A DNA stretch of 64,000 nt from Tardiphaga robiniae (GTDB lineage Bacteria > Pseudomonadota > Alphaproteobacteria > Rhizobiales > Xanthobacteraceae): positions 1-64,000 of the forward strand of contig NZ_LVYV01000001.1 in NCBI RefSeq assembly GCF_001618955.1. The letters run 5' to 3'. A model generated the notes under the pieces. It was given only the letters and a program-made list of their open reading frames with translations, had not been told where the DNA came from and searched no databases. The position numbers and the translations under genes are program-made. Shown here one piece after another: positions 17,816 through 26,038 of this stretch (within the stretch, counting starts at the first letter, position 1; every line of letters starts with the position of its first letter).

Positions 17816-17923
17816 AGCCGGTCCTAAGTGCCTGATCGGGCGACGATAGCGGCCCGGCCCCAAAATCGGCGGCCGGGTGGCAGGAACATCGATTTCAGGC
17901 AGTGATTTCAGACGTCGCCTTGC

Positions 17924-17952
17924 TTGACATCGAGTCCCCCGACTTCTTATAT
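17924..17952 (+). promoter_or_regulatory. Sigma-70-type promoter of tRNA-Met
   Basis: TTGACA at 17924-17929 and TTATAT at 17947-17952 are separated by 17 bases, a close match to the housekeeping consensus, 44 bases ahead of the tRNA. A small palindrome, GGGGACA-ATT-TGTCCCC (17968-17984), lies in the leader. Confidence 0.65.
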
Positions 17953-17996
17953 GCCGCGCATTCGCCGGGGGACAATTTGTCCCCTCCGGATGCCGT

Positions 17997-18073
17997 GGCG
18001 GGGTAGCTCAGTTGGTTAGAGCACGGGAATCATAATCCTGGGGTCGGTGGTTCGAGTCCACTCCTCGCTACCA
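17997..18073 (+). tRNA. tRNA-Met (anticodon CAT)
   Basis: A 77-base tRNA with encoded CCA. Acceptor GGCGGGG pairs with CCTCGCT (two G-U pairs). The D-arm is GCTC/GAGC, the anticodon loop ATCATAA carries CAT, and the T-arm loop is TTCGAGT. CAT is read as elongator Met here; tRNA-Ile2 (lysidine-modified) shares the anticodon and is not fully excluded, but the body matches rhizobial tRNA-Met. The last ten bases are duplicated immediately downstream. Confidence 0.93.
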
Positions 18074-18098
18074 AATTTTCTGGCTACCAAATCTTGCA
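18067..18098 (+). repeat. Tandem copy of tRNA-Met 3' end
   Basis: GCTACCAAAT occurs at 18067-18076 (tRNA end plus flank) and again at 18083-18092, giving a 16-base period. It looks like a small slippage duplication or the remains of an integrase attachment site. No integrase gene is nearby. Confidence 0.6.
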
Positions 18099-18109
18099 GA
18101 CATGTTGCC

Positions 18110-18139
18110 AAGGCCTTGCATACGTCGCGAGGCCTTTTT
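18110..18139 (+). terminator. Intrinsic terminator after tRNA-Met
   Basis: AAGGCCT at 18110-18116 and AGGCCTT at 18130-18136 form the stem, followed by a run of T. Confidence 0.75.
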
Positions 18140-18190
18140 CATGCCCGCACTGTTTTCCCACCTGCAACAGGGATCCGCTCGGCTGCGTGC

Positions 18191-18592
18191 TCAGCTCTGA
18201 GGCAGATATAACTGCCACGACACGCCAAACTTGTCCGTCACCCAGGCGAATCTCGGGCTGAACGGATAGGCATCGAGCGGCATCATCACCTGGCCGCCCT
18301 CCGACAGACCGGCGAACAGCCGGTCGACTTCCGCGGCATTGTCACAATCGACGAACAGCGACATCGACGGTGTAAAGGTGAAACCGTGCTTTGCCGGACT
18401 ATCGATGCACATGAAGGACTGCCCCTTGATGGTGAAATGCGCCTGATGGATAGAGCCCTCGGGGCCGGGCTCGCCCGCGCCATAGCGCGTCAACTGGGTG
18501 ATGGCCGCATCGCCGAACAGCGAGACATAGAAATTCATCGCCTCTTCGGCGCGGCCTTCGAACATCAGGAAGGTCTTGATGGACTGCACCAT
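18191..18592 (-). CDS. VOC family protein, PhnB-like
   Basis: A 133-residue VOC-fold protein beginning MVQSIKTFLMFEGRAEEAMN, with the PhnB-group features FYVSLFGDA, FVDCDNAAEVDRLFAGLSEGG and FAWVTDKFGVSWQLYLP. It is distinct from the protein at 17336-17815 and lies on the opposite strand, converging on tRNA-Met. Upstream on its strand is the GntR gene, separated by a copy of a dps-like 3' tail. Enzymatic role unknown. Confidence 0.87.
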   Translation of the reverse strand: MVQSIKTFLMFEGRAEEAMNFYVSLFGDAAITQLTRYGAGEPGPEGSIHQAHFTIKGQSFMCIDSPAKHGFTFTPSMSLFVDCDNAAEVDRLFAGLSEGGQVMMPLDAYPFSPRFAWVTDKFGVSWQLYLPQS

Positions 18593-18616
18593 CGCTCCAC
18601 TCCATTGCTGAACTGC

Positions 18617-18701
18617 GGCATTTCAACATGAAAACGTGCGCCATGAAGCGGGCTCTTTGACGCACTGGAACCTGCGACGAGAGTTATGCCTAGTTGCCGC
18701 C
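18617..18701 (-). repeat. Copy of the dps 3' end and terminator (relic)
   Basis: Read on the minus strand, this stretch aligns with the end of dps and its terminator at 25236-25341. On the plus strand, GGCATTTCAACATGAAAACG is identical (20 of 20), TGAAGCGGG and CTTTGACGCA are identical, and the dps stop-codon region matches in 17 of 19 bases (TTATGCCTAGTTGCCGCCT against TTACGCCTCGTTGCCGCCT). The coding frame is broken by TAG and the terminator stem is partly decayed. Confidence 0.7.
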
Positions 18702-18717
18702 TGCCATGCGCCGCTCG

Positions 18718-19467
18718 CTACGATGCAGCGTCTTCGCCCTCGTGCAGTTCCGAGAAGATCTGCTTGTCCTGGAGAATGATTTCAGCGGTCTGCCTGTAAT
18801 GCGCGGTGAGTAGATCCACGGCACGGTCCGCGTCACCGCTCAAAACAGCAGTCATGATCGCCTGATGCTCGTCGGTCACATGGCGTGACGGGAAAGCCTT
18901 GCGGATTGACAGGCGCCGATAGCGGTAGAGCTGGTCGGCGAGTTGTCCGCAGAACGCGATCAGGGACTGCGAACCGCAATTCCCGATCAAGGTGCGGTGA
19001 TAGACGCGGTGCAGTCGCTCCCATTCCGGATTGTCTTCGAAGTGTTCGGCATTGAGCGAGCGCGGGGTTCGCCCGAGGCGATGTTGCGCGAGCAAAAGCT
19101 GCTCCTCCCATTGCGGCGTCGAGGCCGCCATGGATTCCCGCAGCGCCAGACTCTCGACCCAGCAGCGGGTCTTGGTGAGTTCGGCCAGTTCGCTGCGGCT
19201 GATATCTGCGACATAGAATCCGCGCTGCTCGCGGCACTCGACCAGACCATCGGCGGTCAGCCGGTTGAGCGCCTCGCGTAGCGGCGTCTGACCGGTCTGA
19301 TACAGCTCGGTCAGGAAACGCATCTGGAGTTTCCGGCTCGGCTCGAGCCGCCCGGACAACAGATCCTCCCGCAGCCGGTCATAAACCGTGCTGGCCTGGG
19401 TCGAGGGCGGCGGTGGCGAAGCCAATTCCAGTGATGCTGTGTCCACGCTCTTAGATCCCGGAATCAT
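18718..19467 (-). CDS. GntR family transcriptional regulator (FCD subfamily), ring-cleavage cluster
   Basis: A 249-residue regulator. The winged helix (about residues 25-95) contains ELYQTGQTPLREALNRLTADGLVECREQRGFYVADISR, typical of FCD-type GntR proteins; the C-terminal helical FCD domain follows to about residue 235. It is divergent from the aromatic-degradation genes that begin at 19684 and shares a 216-base AT-rich control region with palindromes, so it is the obvious regulator of that cluster. It resembles the GntR protein at 3142-3840 in architecture, but the two are clearly different proteins. Confidence 0.9.
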   Translation of the reverse strand: MIPGSKSVDTASLELASPPPPSTQASTVYDRLREDLLSGRLEPSRKLQMRFLTELYQTGQTPLREALNRLTADGLVECREQRGFYVADISRSELAELTKTRCWVESLALRESMAASTPQWEEQLLLAQHRLGRTPRSLNAEHFEDNPEWERLHRVYHRTLIGNCGSQSLIAFCGQLADQLYRYRRLSIRKAFPSRHVTDEHQAIMTAVLSGDADRAVDLLTAHYRQTAEIILQDKQIFSELHEGEDAAS

Positions 19468-19482
19468 CTGTCAGTCGACTTT

Positions 19483-19550
19483 AGTTTCTATACACTTTTT
19501 CAGATTTTATAAAAATCTATAAATTTCTGTTGTCTGAGCAAGTTTCTATA
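19483..19550. promoter_or_regulatory. AT-rich operator/promoter region of ring-cleavage cluster
   Basis: AGATTTT-ATA-AAAATCT at 19502-19518 is a perfect 7-base-arm palindrome. It is flanked by two direct copies of AGTTTCTATA at 19483-19492 and 19541-19550, spaced 58 bases. The region lies between the GntR gene and the divergent catabolic operon and is probably where GntR binds. Confidence 0.55.
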
Positions 19551-19683
19551 GGATATGAGTTTCCCAAGGTCCTGAGAGACGCTGGCCGGGAGGCGCGACA
19601 ATGTTTGGCAAGGCTGCGCAAGCGTTTGATACATCAACAGTTTTCGCAGCTGCCCAGCCGGGCATTGCCCGATCACAGTGCCT

Positions 19684-20715
19684 ATGAGCGCCATCTCCCC
19701 ATGCAGCTGCGGGATCGATGTCCACGCGCATGTCGTGCCCTCCTCCTTCCCGTCCTACCTGGGCGCGGCGATGCCAGCCGACTGGCCGTCGATGGCGGAT
19801 GCCAAACCCTGCCACAAGCATGTGATGATGGCCGGCCGCATCTATCGCACGGTGTCGGATCGCTGCTGGGATGTCGCCAAGCGCGTCGCGGATATGGCGG
19901 AGATGGGACTCGGCGTGCAGGCCATTTCGCCGATGCCGGAGCTGCTGTCCTATTGGATGGCGCCCGAACCGGCCGGTGACCTGCTGCGCTACATCAACGA
20001 CCAGATGGCCGAGATGATCGCGCATTCCGGTGGCCGCCTCGTCGCCCTCGGCGCGGTACCGCTGCAGGACATCGACCGCGCCATTGCCGAGCTGCATCGG
20101 CTGAAGCACGAACTCAGCTTTGCGGGCATCGAGATCGGCAGCAACATCAACGGCAAGCCGATCGGGTCTCCCGACTTCGATGGATTCTTCGCCCAGGTCG
20201 AGAAGCTCGACATGGCGGTGTTCGTCCACGCCTTGCGACCATGCGGCATGGACCGCCTCGTCGGTCCGGCGCAATTGCAGCAGGTGCTGGCCTATCCGAC
20301 CGATGTCGGCCTCGCTGCCGCATCGGTGATCACCTCGAACCTCTTGCTGCGCCACCCGCGCCTGCGCATGGCGTTCAGCCACGGCGGCGGCACGCTCGCG
20401 TCGCTGCTGCCGCGGCTTCAAGAGGGATATCAGGTGTTCCCGGTATTGCAGGAGAGCATCCAGGAATCGCCGACCCTGCAGGCACGCCGGCTCTATTACG
20501 ACGCGCTGGTCTATGACGACCCGACGCTGCTGCATCTGATCGCCAAGTTCGGCGCGACGCAGATCATGCTCGGCACAGACTACCCGTTCGCATTTCATGA
20601 TCGCACTCCGGTGGCGCGCGCCACATCGGCCATCAGCGACGAGGCCACGCGCAATCTCGTCCTTCATGCCAATGCAAGACGTTTCCTCGGCCTTGACGAG
20701 CAGGCTCCGCAATGA
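19684..20715 (+). CDS. Amidohydrolase family decarboxylase (ACMSD-like)
   Basis: A 343-residue metal-dependent enzyme of the amidohydrolase_2 family, like 2-amino-3-carboxymuconate-6-semialdehyde decarboxylase and related non-oxidative decarboxylases. The metal site is seen as IDVHAHVVP near the N-terminus, FVHALRP, FSHGGG and the aspartate in LGTDYPF. The start is ATG 19684 or GTG 19678; neither has a strong ribosome site. It overlaps the dioxygenase gene by four bases (ATGA), so the two are translationally coupled. In this cluster it probably decarboxylates a ring-cleavage product or an aromatic acid. Confidence 0.88.
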   Translation: MSAISPCSCGIDVHAHVVPSSFPSYLGAAMPADWPSMADAKPCHKHVMMAGRIYRTVSDRCWDVAKRVADMAEMGLGVQAISPMPELLSYWMAPEPAGDLLRYINDQMAEMIAHSGGRLVALGAVPLQDIDRAIAELHRLKHELSFAGIEIGSNINGKPIGSPDFDGFFAQVEKLDMAVFVHALRPCGMDRLVGPAQLQQVLAYPTDVGLAAASVITSNLLLRHPRLRMAFSHGGGTLASLLPRLQEGYQVFPVLQESIQESPTLQARRLYYDALVYDDPTLLHLIAKFGATQIMLGTDYPFAFHDRTPVARATSAISDEATRNLVLHANARRFLGLDEQAPQ

Positions 20716-21617
20716 CCCATTTCCCGATCACCGCCCTGCGCAGCGTCGATCTCGACACGCCCGATCTGCTGCAATCCGAGCAGTTCTACATATCCGTCTG
20801 GGGTCTCGAGCTCGTGACGCGCCATGACGGCGTCAGCTATCTGCGCGCCAGCAGCAGCGATCACCATGTCGTCGCCTTGCGGCAGGGCGATCGCCCTGCG
20901 CTGAGGGCCATCACATTCCGACTGCATTCGGATGCGGAATTCGAAACGATCTCCGCAGCATCGGTGAAACACGGCGCCACGCTGCTCTCAGGCCCGGCTC
21001 CGAATCTGGGGCCCGATGGCGGAACGATCATGAGCATCCGCGCGCCCGGTGGCGGCGTGCTGCGCTTCGTTCATGGCGACCTGCAACATGCCGAAGCGCC
21101 GTCATCGACCAGCCGGCCGACACGTCTCGCGCATGTCAACATCAACAGCACCGACGTCGATGATCTCGCCGCGTTCTACGAGCAGGCGCTCGGCTTCCGG
21201 CTGACCGACCGCTCGAAGATCATGGCCTTCGTCCGCTGCAACAGCGACCACCACGCCATCGTCATCGCCGACGCTGCCGTGAACGGGCTCAATCACGTCG
21301 CCTTCCTGATGCCGGACATCGAAGCGGTGATGCGGGGCTCGGGTCGCATGATCGATGCCGGATTTCCCATTGCCTGGGGCGTCGGCCGCCACGGCCCCGG
21401 CGACAATGTGTTTGCCTATTTCATCGATCCGGTCGGGATCGTCATCGAATACACCGCCGAAGTTCTGCAGATCGACGACAGCTATGTCGTGCGCGGCCCG
21501 TCGGAATGGGTCTGGCCACCCGGCCGCACCGATCACTGGGGCATCGCACCGCCGAAAGCCGATTACGTCAAGACGGCACAGACCGCGGTTCCTTATGCCG
21601 ACGGGAGTACCGCGTGA
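20712..21617 (+). CDS. Type I extradiol dioxygenase-like VOC protein
   Basis: A 301-residue two-domain VOC protein like 2,3-dihydroxybiphenyl or catechol 2,3-dioxygenases. The C-terminal domain carries the iron triad candidates: His in LAHVNINS, His in LNHVAFLMPD and Glu in VIEYTAE. A conserved DPVGIVIEY end and a C-terminal WVWPPGRTDHWGI tail fit the family. It cleaves a catechol-type ring next to its hydroxyls using Fe(II) and oxygen. It overlaps its neighbours at both ends (ATGA at 20712, GTGA at 21614), so it is part of a coupled operon. Confidence 0.88.
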   Translation: MTHFPITALRSVDLDTPDLLQSEQFYISVWGLELVTRHDGVSYLRASSSDHHVVALRQGDRPALRAITFRLHSDAEFETISAASVKHGATLLSGPAPNLGPDGGTIMSIRAPGGGVLRFVHGDLQHAEAPSSTSRPTRLAHVNINSTDVDDLAAFYEQALGFRLTDRSKIMAFVRCNSDHHAIVIADAAVNGLNHVAFLMPDIEAVMRGSGRMIDAGFPIAWGVGRHGPGDNVFAYFIDPVGIVIEYTAEVLQIDDSYVVRGPSEWVWPPGRTDHWGIAPPKADYVKTAQTAVPYADGSTA

Positions 21618-23182
21618 CGGTTTCATCTGAGCAGACACGGAATGATTTTCAGGTTGTCCTGATCGGTCACGGCCCATCGGGCGCCGTCGCGGCCAGCCTT
21701 CTTGGCGACCTTGGCATCCGCACGCTGGCGATCGACCGTCAGCGCGACGTCTATGACAAGCCGCGTGCGATCGCGATCGATCATGAGATCCTGCGCCTGC
21801 TCGACAATATCGGCGCTGCCGAACGCGTGCTGCCTTACGTTGCTCCGTTCCCCGCCTCCCAGCATTTCGGCGCCAAAGGGCAGCTGATCCGCCGCATCGA
21901 CATGGTCGCGGAGCCCTATCCGCTCGGCTACACGCCCAGCATGGTGTTCACCCAGCCGCCGGTCGAGGCTGCCTTGCGCGAACATGCTGCGGCCTATGAC
22001 AGCGTCGAGGTCGAGCTGGGCACCGAACTGCTCGGCTTCGAGCAATCGACCGATCGTGTGACACTGCATTTACGCGACGATCGCGGCACAACGCGCGCCG
22101 TCACCGCCGACTACGTCATCGCTTGCGACGGCGCCTCCAGCAGCACGCGGCAGCAACTCGGCATCGCATTTGAGGATCTCGTCTTCGATGAGCCCTGGCT
22201 TGTCGTCGATCTCCAGGTCAACGACGCCTCCCTCAGCAAGCTGCCGCAGACTGCGGCGCAATTCTGCGATCCGTCGCGGCCCACGACCTTCATCATCGGC
22301 CCCGGCAACCATCGTCGCTTCGAGATCATGCTGCTGCCGGGCGAAGATCCGCGCGAGATGGAAACGGCCGCGCAGGTCTGGCGATTGCTCGCGCGCTGGA
22401 TTACGCCCGATGATGCCACGCTGTGGCGCGCTGTGAGCTACCGGTTTCATGCGCTCGTCGCGAAGGAATGGCGGCTTGGCCGCATCTTCCTCGCCGGCGA
22501 TGCCGCGCATCAGCAGCCGCCGTTCATCGGCCAGGGCATGTGCCAGGGCATCCGGGATGTCGGCAATCTAATCTGGAAGCTCGACCGCGTACTCCGCGGG
22601 CAATCCAATGCAAAACTGCTCGGCAGCTACGGCGAGGAGCGCGGCGAGCATGTGCGCCAGCTCACTTCCCGCATCAAGGCCATCGGCCATGTGATCTGCG
22701 AACGCGATCCCGACGCCGCAGCAGCACGCGACGAGCGCATTCTTGCGGAGGGTGGCGGCCAACCCCGCACCATCACCCGTCAGGAAATCGTGCCGCCATT
22801 GCAGACTGGTTTATTGGCGTTCCCGCTTCATGCTGCGCATGGCACGTTGTTTCCACAGCCCTGGATCAGGACTGCAGAAGGACGGCGCCGTCTCGATAGC
22901 GTCGCCGGCACCGGATGGCGGCTTGTGCTCGATATGCGCAACGAACTGGAGCTCAGTCCCGATCTGCAAGCGATCATGACTCAGCTGGACATCAGGCCAA
23001 TTCGCATCGGTCCCGCCACCGATGACGTACTTACTGAAGAGGACGGCGTTCTCGCCGCCTGGTTCGACCGTCACGACTGCCGCGCCGCAATCGTACGGCC
23101 CGACCACTACGTCTTCGGCATCGCTAGCGAGACCAGTGCACTCGACGCGCTGCTCACCGATCTTGCGGAGCGGCTCCAATGA
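21614..23182 (+). CDS. FAD-dependent aromatic monooxygenase (MhpA/PheA-like)
   Basis: A 522-residue flavoprotein hydroxylase of the PF01494 family, closest in architecture to 3-(3-hydroxyphenyl)propionate hydroxylase. The Rossmann motif GHGPSGAVAASLLG is at the start, the DG motif is CDGASSSTRQQLG, and the FAD pyrophosphate-binding GD motif is LAGDAAHQQPPFIGQGMCQGIRD. A thioredoxin-like C-terminal domain follows. The GTG start at 21614 overlaps the dioxygenase stop. It would add a hydroxyl ortho to an existing one with NAD(P)H and oxygen, producing the catechol that the dioxygenase cleaves. Confidence 0.9.
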   Translation: MTVSSEQTRNDFQVVLIGHGPSGAVAASLLGDLGIRTLAIDRQRDVYDKPRAIAIDHEILRLLDNIGAAERVLPYVAPFPASQHFGAKGQLIRRIDMVAEPYPLGYTPSMVFTQPPVEAALREHAAAYDSVEVELGTELLGFEQSTDRVTLHLRDDRGTTRAVTADYVIACDGASSSTRQQLGIAFEDLVFDEPWLVVDLQVNDASLSKLPQTAAQFCDPSRPTTFIIGPGNHRRFEIMLLPGEDPREMETAAQVWRLLARWITPDDATLWRAVSYRFHALVAKEWRLGRIFLAGDAAHQQPPFIGQGMCQGIRDVGNLIWKLDRVLRGQSNAKLLGSYGEERGEHVRQLTSRIKAIGHVICERDPDAAAARDERILAEGGGQPRTITRQEIVPPLQTGLLAFPLHAAHGTLFPQPWIRTAEGRRRLDSVAGTGWRLVLDMRNELELSPDLQAIMTQLDIRPIRIGPATDDVLTEEDGVLAAWFDRHDCRAAIVRPDHYVFGIASETSALDALLTDLAERLQ

Positions 23183-23255
23183 TCACGCCGGCCGCACAGC
23201 GTCACCACACCAGCATTCCCCACGGACACGCAGCTTCCAGAACGAGGACATCACG

Positions 23256-24104
23256 ATGAAATTGGCAAGTTTTCAGATCGGCAGAAAACCCACCTGGGGC
23301 GTGATCGAGGGCGATGACGCGCTCGACATCGGCGCGATTCTTGGAGAGCGCTATCCCGATCTCAAATCCGTCATCGCAGCCAACGCGCTGTCCGCGGTGC
23401 GTGATGCAGCCGGCAAGGCCAAGCGTATCCCGACCGCCGACATCACCTGGCTGCCGGTGATTCCGAACCCGGACAAGATCCTCTGCATCGGCCTGAACTA
23501 TGAGATGCACCGCAAGGAAACCGGACGCGCCGAAGTCGACAATCCCACGGTGTTCGGCCGCTTTGCCAACAGCCAGACCGGTCATCTCACCAATATCATC
23601 CGGCCGAAGGTCTCGACCCACCTCGACTTCGAAGGCGAACTCGCAATCATTATCGGCAAGCCTGGACGCCACATCACGCAGGCCGATGCGTGGAGCCATA
23701 TCGCCGGCTATGCCTGTTACAATGAAGGCAGCGTGCGCGATTTCCAGCGTCACACCCATCAGTTCACGCCCGGCAAGAATTTTCCGGAGACCGGCGGCTT
23801 CGGCCCCTGGATGATGACGCCGGACGAACTCGGCGATGTTGCGCCGCTGCGGCTGCAGACCCGCGTCAATGGCCAGGTCGTGCAGGACGCCACCATCGAT
23901 CAGATGATCTTCGATATCCCGCGTCAGATTGAATACTGCTCGTCCTTTACCCGCCTTGAGCCGGGCGACGTGATCGCCACCGGCACGCCGGGCGGCGTCG
24001 GCGCCAAGCGCACGCCTCCGCTTTGGCTGAAGCCGGGCGATATCGTCGAGGTCGAGATCGATCGGCTCGGCGTGCTGCGCAACGGCGTGGCCGACGAGGC
24101 CTGA
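23256..24104 (+). CDS. Fumarylacetoacetate hydrolase family protein (ring-cleavage cluster)
   Basis: A 282-residue FAH-family enzyme. Seen in order: KILCIGLNYEMHRKETGR, the acidic metal segment DFEGELAIIIGK, GYACYNEGSVRDFQ, the lysine loop KNFPETGGFGPWM, and the catalytic GTPGGVGAKRTPP. The ATG at 23256 follows GAGGACATCACG. It lies 73 bases after the hydroxylase gene on the same strand. Likely job: hydration, hydrolysis or decarboxylation of the 2-hydroxymuconate-type product made upstream in the pathway. It differs clearly from the FAH protein at 1088-2086, which lacks the GTPGGVG sequence. Confidence 0.9.
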   Translation: MKLASFQIGRKPTWGVIEGDDALDIGAILGERYPDLKSVIAANALSAVRDAAGKAKRIPTADITWLPVIPNPDKILCIGLNYEMHRKETGRAEVDNPTVFGRFANSQTGHLTNIIRPKVSTHLDFEGELAIIIGKPGRHITQADAWSHIAGYACYNEGSVRDFQRHTHQFTPGKNFPETGGFGPWMMTPDELGDVAPLRLQTRVNGQVVQDATIDQMIFDIPRQIEYCSSFTRLEPGDVIATGTPGGVGAKRTPPLWLKPGDIVEVEIDRLGVLRNGVADEA

Positions 24105-24228
24105 CGCAAGCGGCAGCCCGCGCCACCAGCGCCGCGGGCTGCTTCTCACGACAAAGACCCGCTCGTTCAAAAAGAGCGCCTCAACAAGCGATCAGAAATC
24201 GCAGGCCATCCATTTCAGGAGGAAGTCC

Positions 24229-25206
24229 ATGCTCACATTGTCCCGTCGTATCTTGTTGACCGGCAGCATTCTTTGCCTCTCGCTGCCCGCCTATGCGCAA
24301 TCCTGGCCGCAAAAGCCGGTGACGATCGTGGTGCCGCAGGCGGCGGGCAACAGCCCGGACGTGCTGTGCCGCATCGTCGCCGAAAAACTCTCCCGCGCGC
24401 TCGGACAACAATTCATCGTTGAGAACCGCCCGGGCGCCGCGAACCTCGTCGGCGCACAGACGGTCGCGCGCGCCGCGCCCGACGGCTACACATTCCTGTT
24501 CGCGACGTCGGCGGCGCTGGTCACAAATCCCTATACGTTCAAGAAACTGCCCTACGACCCCGTGAAGGATTTCGTGCCGGTGGCAATGGTGGCGCGAAGC
24601 AATCACGTCCTGCTCGTCAATCCCGACGTGAAGGCAAAGACGCTGACGGAATTGATCGCGCTCGAAAAATCCGCTCCCGGCTCCCTGAGCATGGCGGTCG
24701 ACGGCGCGCGTAACATTTCCGGCCTGATCGCACAGACCATCAACAAGCAGGCGGGCACCAGTTTCGTGCTGGTGCCCTACAATACGATCACCAACGCGAT
24801 CCAGGACAGCCTGACCGGACGCACCCAGGTGACGATCCAGTCGGCATCGGTGGCCGAATCCTTCATCAAGGCTGGCACGTTGCGCGCACTCGCCATCGCC
24901 GGCAACAAGCGCGTCGATTCACTGCCGGATGTGCCCGCGATCACCGAGACGTTGAAGGGCGCGGATCTGCAAGGCTGGTTCATGATGATGGCCCCGACCG
25001 GGACACCTGCCGAGATCGTCGACAAACTCAGTGCCGAGATTGCGCAGGCACTGAAATCGCCGGATGTGCAGGAGCGCGCGCCTGTCCTCGGCTTCGATGT
25101 CGCCTCCGGTGACGTCGTCACGCCCGCAGGCGCGAAGCGCTTTTTCGACGCCGAGCTTGTCGCCACAGGCAAGACGATTCAGGAACTCGGCATTCAGCCT
25201 GAATAA
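24229..25206 (+). CDS. TctC/Bug-family substrate-binding protein (orphan)
   Basis: A 325-residue periplasmic receptor with signal peptide (residues 1-23, ending AYAQ) and the Bug-family core: PVTIVVPQAAGNSPDVLCR, FIVENRPGAANLVGAQ and ARAAPDGYTFLFATSAA. Translation starts at ATG 24229 after CAGGAGGAAGTCC. No tctA or tctB is adjacent; this is common, since one TctAB pair can serve many receptors. Its place as last gene of the ring-cleavage operon suggests that it binds the aromatic or carboxylate substrate of the pathway. Confidence 0.9.
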   Translation: MLTLSRRILLTGSILCLSLPAYAQSWPQKPVTIVVPQAAGNSPDVLCRIVAEKLSRALGQQFIVENRPGAANLVGAQTVARAAPDGYTFLFATSAALVTNPYTFKKLPYDPVKDFVPVAMVARSNHVLLVNPDVKAKTLTELIALEKSAPGSLSMAVDGARNISGLIAQTINKQAGTSFVLVPYNTITNAIQDSLTGRTQVTIQSASVAESFIKAGTLRALAIAGNKRVDSLPDVPAITETLKGADLQGWFMMMAPTGTPAEIVDKLSAEIAQALKSPDVQERAPVLGFDVASGDVVTPAGAKRFFDAELVATGKTIQELGIQPE

Positions 25207-25235
25207 CTGCGGTCCTGCGCTTGGTGCCGAACAAC

Positions 25236-25286
25236 GGCATTTCAACATGAAAACGCCCGCTGTGAAGCGGGCGCTTTGACGCATTC
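25236..25286 (-). terminator. Intrinsic terminator of dps
   Basis: On the minus strand, CGCCCGC-TTCACA-GCGGGCG is followed by a TTTTC tract. It may also stop transcripts from the converging tctC-like gene. A decayed copy lies at 18617-18662. Confidence 0.75.
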
Positions 25287-25315
25287 GGTTGTGACGAATT
25301 CGGCTCGAACGAAGC

Positions 25316-25840
25316 TTACGCCTCGTTGCCGCCTTCCTGACGCGATGCTTCGAACAGGAACCAGGTGCGGCGCTCGGTGTCGTCGATGTAGTTTTCCAGC
25401 AGGCTGGCGCTGGCGACGTCCTTGGCGTCATCGCAAACCTCGTGGGCCTTGCGCATCGCCGCTGCCATCTTCTTGTTGTCGTTCATCAGCTCGCGCAGCA
25501 TCTCCACTGGCGGCACATAGGCCTCATCATTGTCCTTGATGGTCTGCAGCTTGGCGACTTCGCCGATCGAGCGCAGCGTGCGTCCGCCGATCTTGCGCAC
25601 GCGCTCCGCCAACGGGTCTGTCGTCGCAAAAATCTGGTCGGACTGCTCGTCGAGCATCAGGTGATAGTCGCGGAAATGGCGCCCGCTGAGATGCCAATGG
25701 AAATTCTTAGTCTTCAGGTAGAGCGCGAAAGCGTCGGCGAGCAACCCGTTCAACGCCTTGGCCACCTTCTCCACGGCATCGGCTGAGAGGTCAGTCGGGG
25801 TATTCATTTCGGCAGCGATTTTCGGTGTCTTGGTGCTCAC
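25316..25840 (-). CDS. dps: DNA starvation/stationary phase protection protein Dps
   Basis: A 174-residue ferritin-like protein that forms dodecamers, oxidises and stores iron, and shields DNA. The inter-subunit ferroxidase ligands are all present with canonical spacing: H48, H60, D64, D75 and E79. The start is GTG at 25840 preceded by AAGGTAAG; an ATG at 25807 would drop eleven residues and has no ribosome site. A GGAAC-N16-CGTT promoter of the general-stress (EcfG) type lies about 170 bases upstream. A copy of its 3' tail lies at 18617-18701. Confidence 0.95.
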   Translation of the reverse strand: MSTKTPKIAAEMNTPTDLSADAVEKVAKALNGLLADAFALYLKTKNFHWHLSGRHFRDYHLMLDEQSDQIFATTDPLAERVRKIGGRTLRSIGEVAKLQTIKDNDEAYVPPVEMLRELMNDNKKMAAAMRKAHEVCDDAKDVASASLLENYIDDTERRTWFLFEASRQEGGNEA

Positions 25841-26013
25841 GTTACTTACCTTCCCGTGTCGGATGATTTGATGGCTGGAGGGTTGTCGTCAGGGCGGAAG
25901 ATTTCAGGAAAAATCAGAGTGGTCTTGACGGAAAGCACTGCAAATTTCCGAAAATTGCGGTTCTTGAAGGAAAGGCGGTTTCCCACGCGCCTGAAAACGC
26001 TCTAGACCGTCTC

Positions 26014-26038
26014 AACGCATCACAAATATAGGGGTTCC
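26014..26038 (-). promoter_or_regulatory. EcfG-type general stress promoter for dps
   Basis: On the minus strand, GGAAC (26038-26034) and CGTT (26017-26014) are separated by 16 bases, matching the alphaproteobacterial EcfG consensus. It points toward dps, a typical general-stress gene. The promoter overlaps the palindrome at 26034-26050. Confidence 0.6.

Noticed and set aside
18399-18665. Minus-strand frame sharing a short peptide with a frame at 24919-25431
   Set aside because: The similarity (MRQxARFxAxVFMLKC) is explained by the duplicated dps tail and terminator, not by a shared gene.
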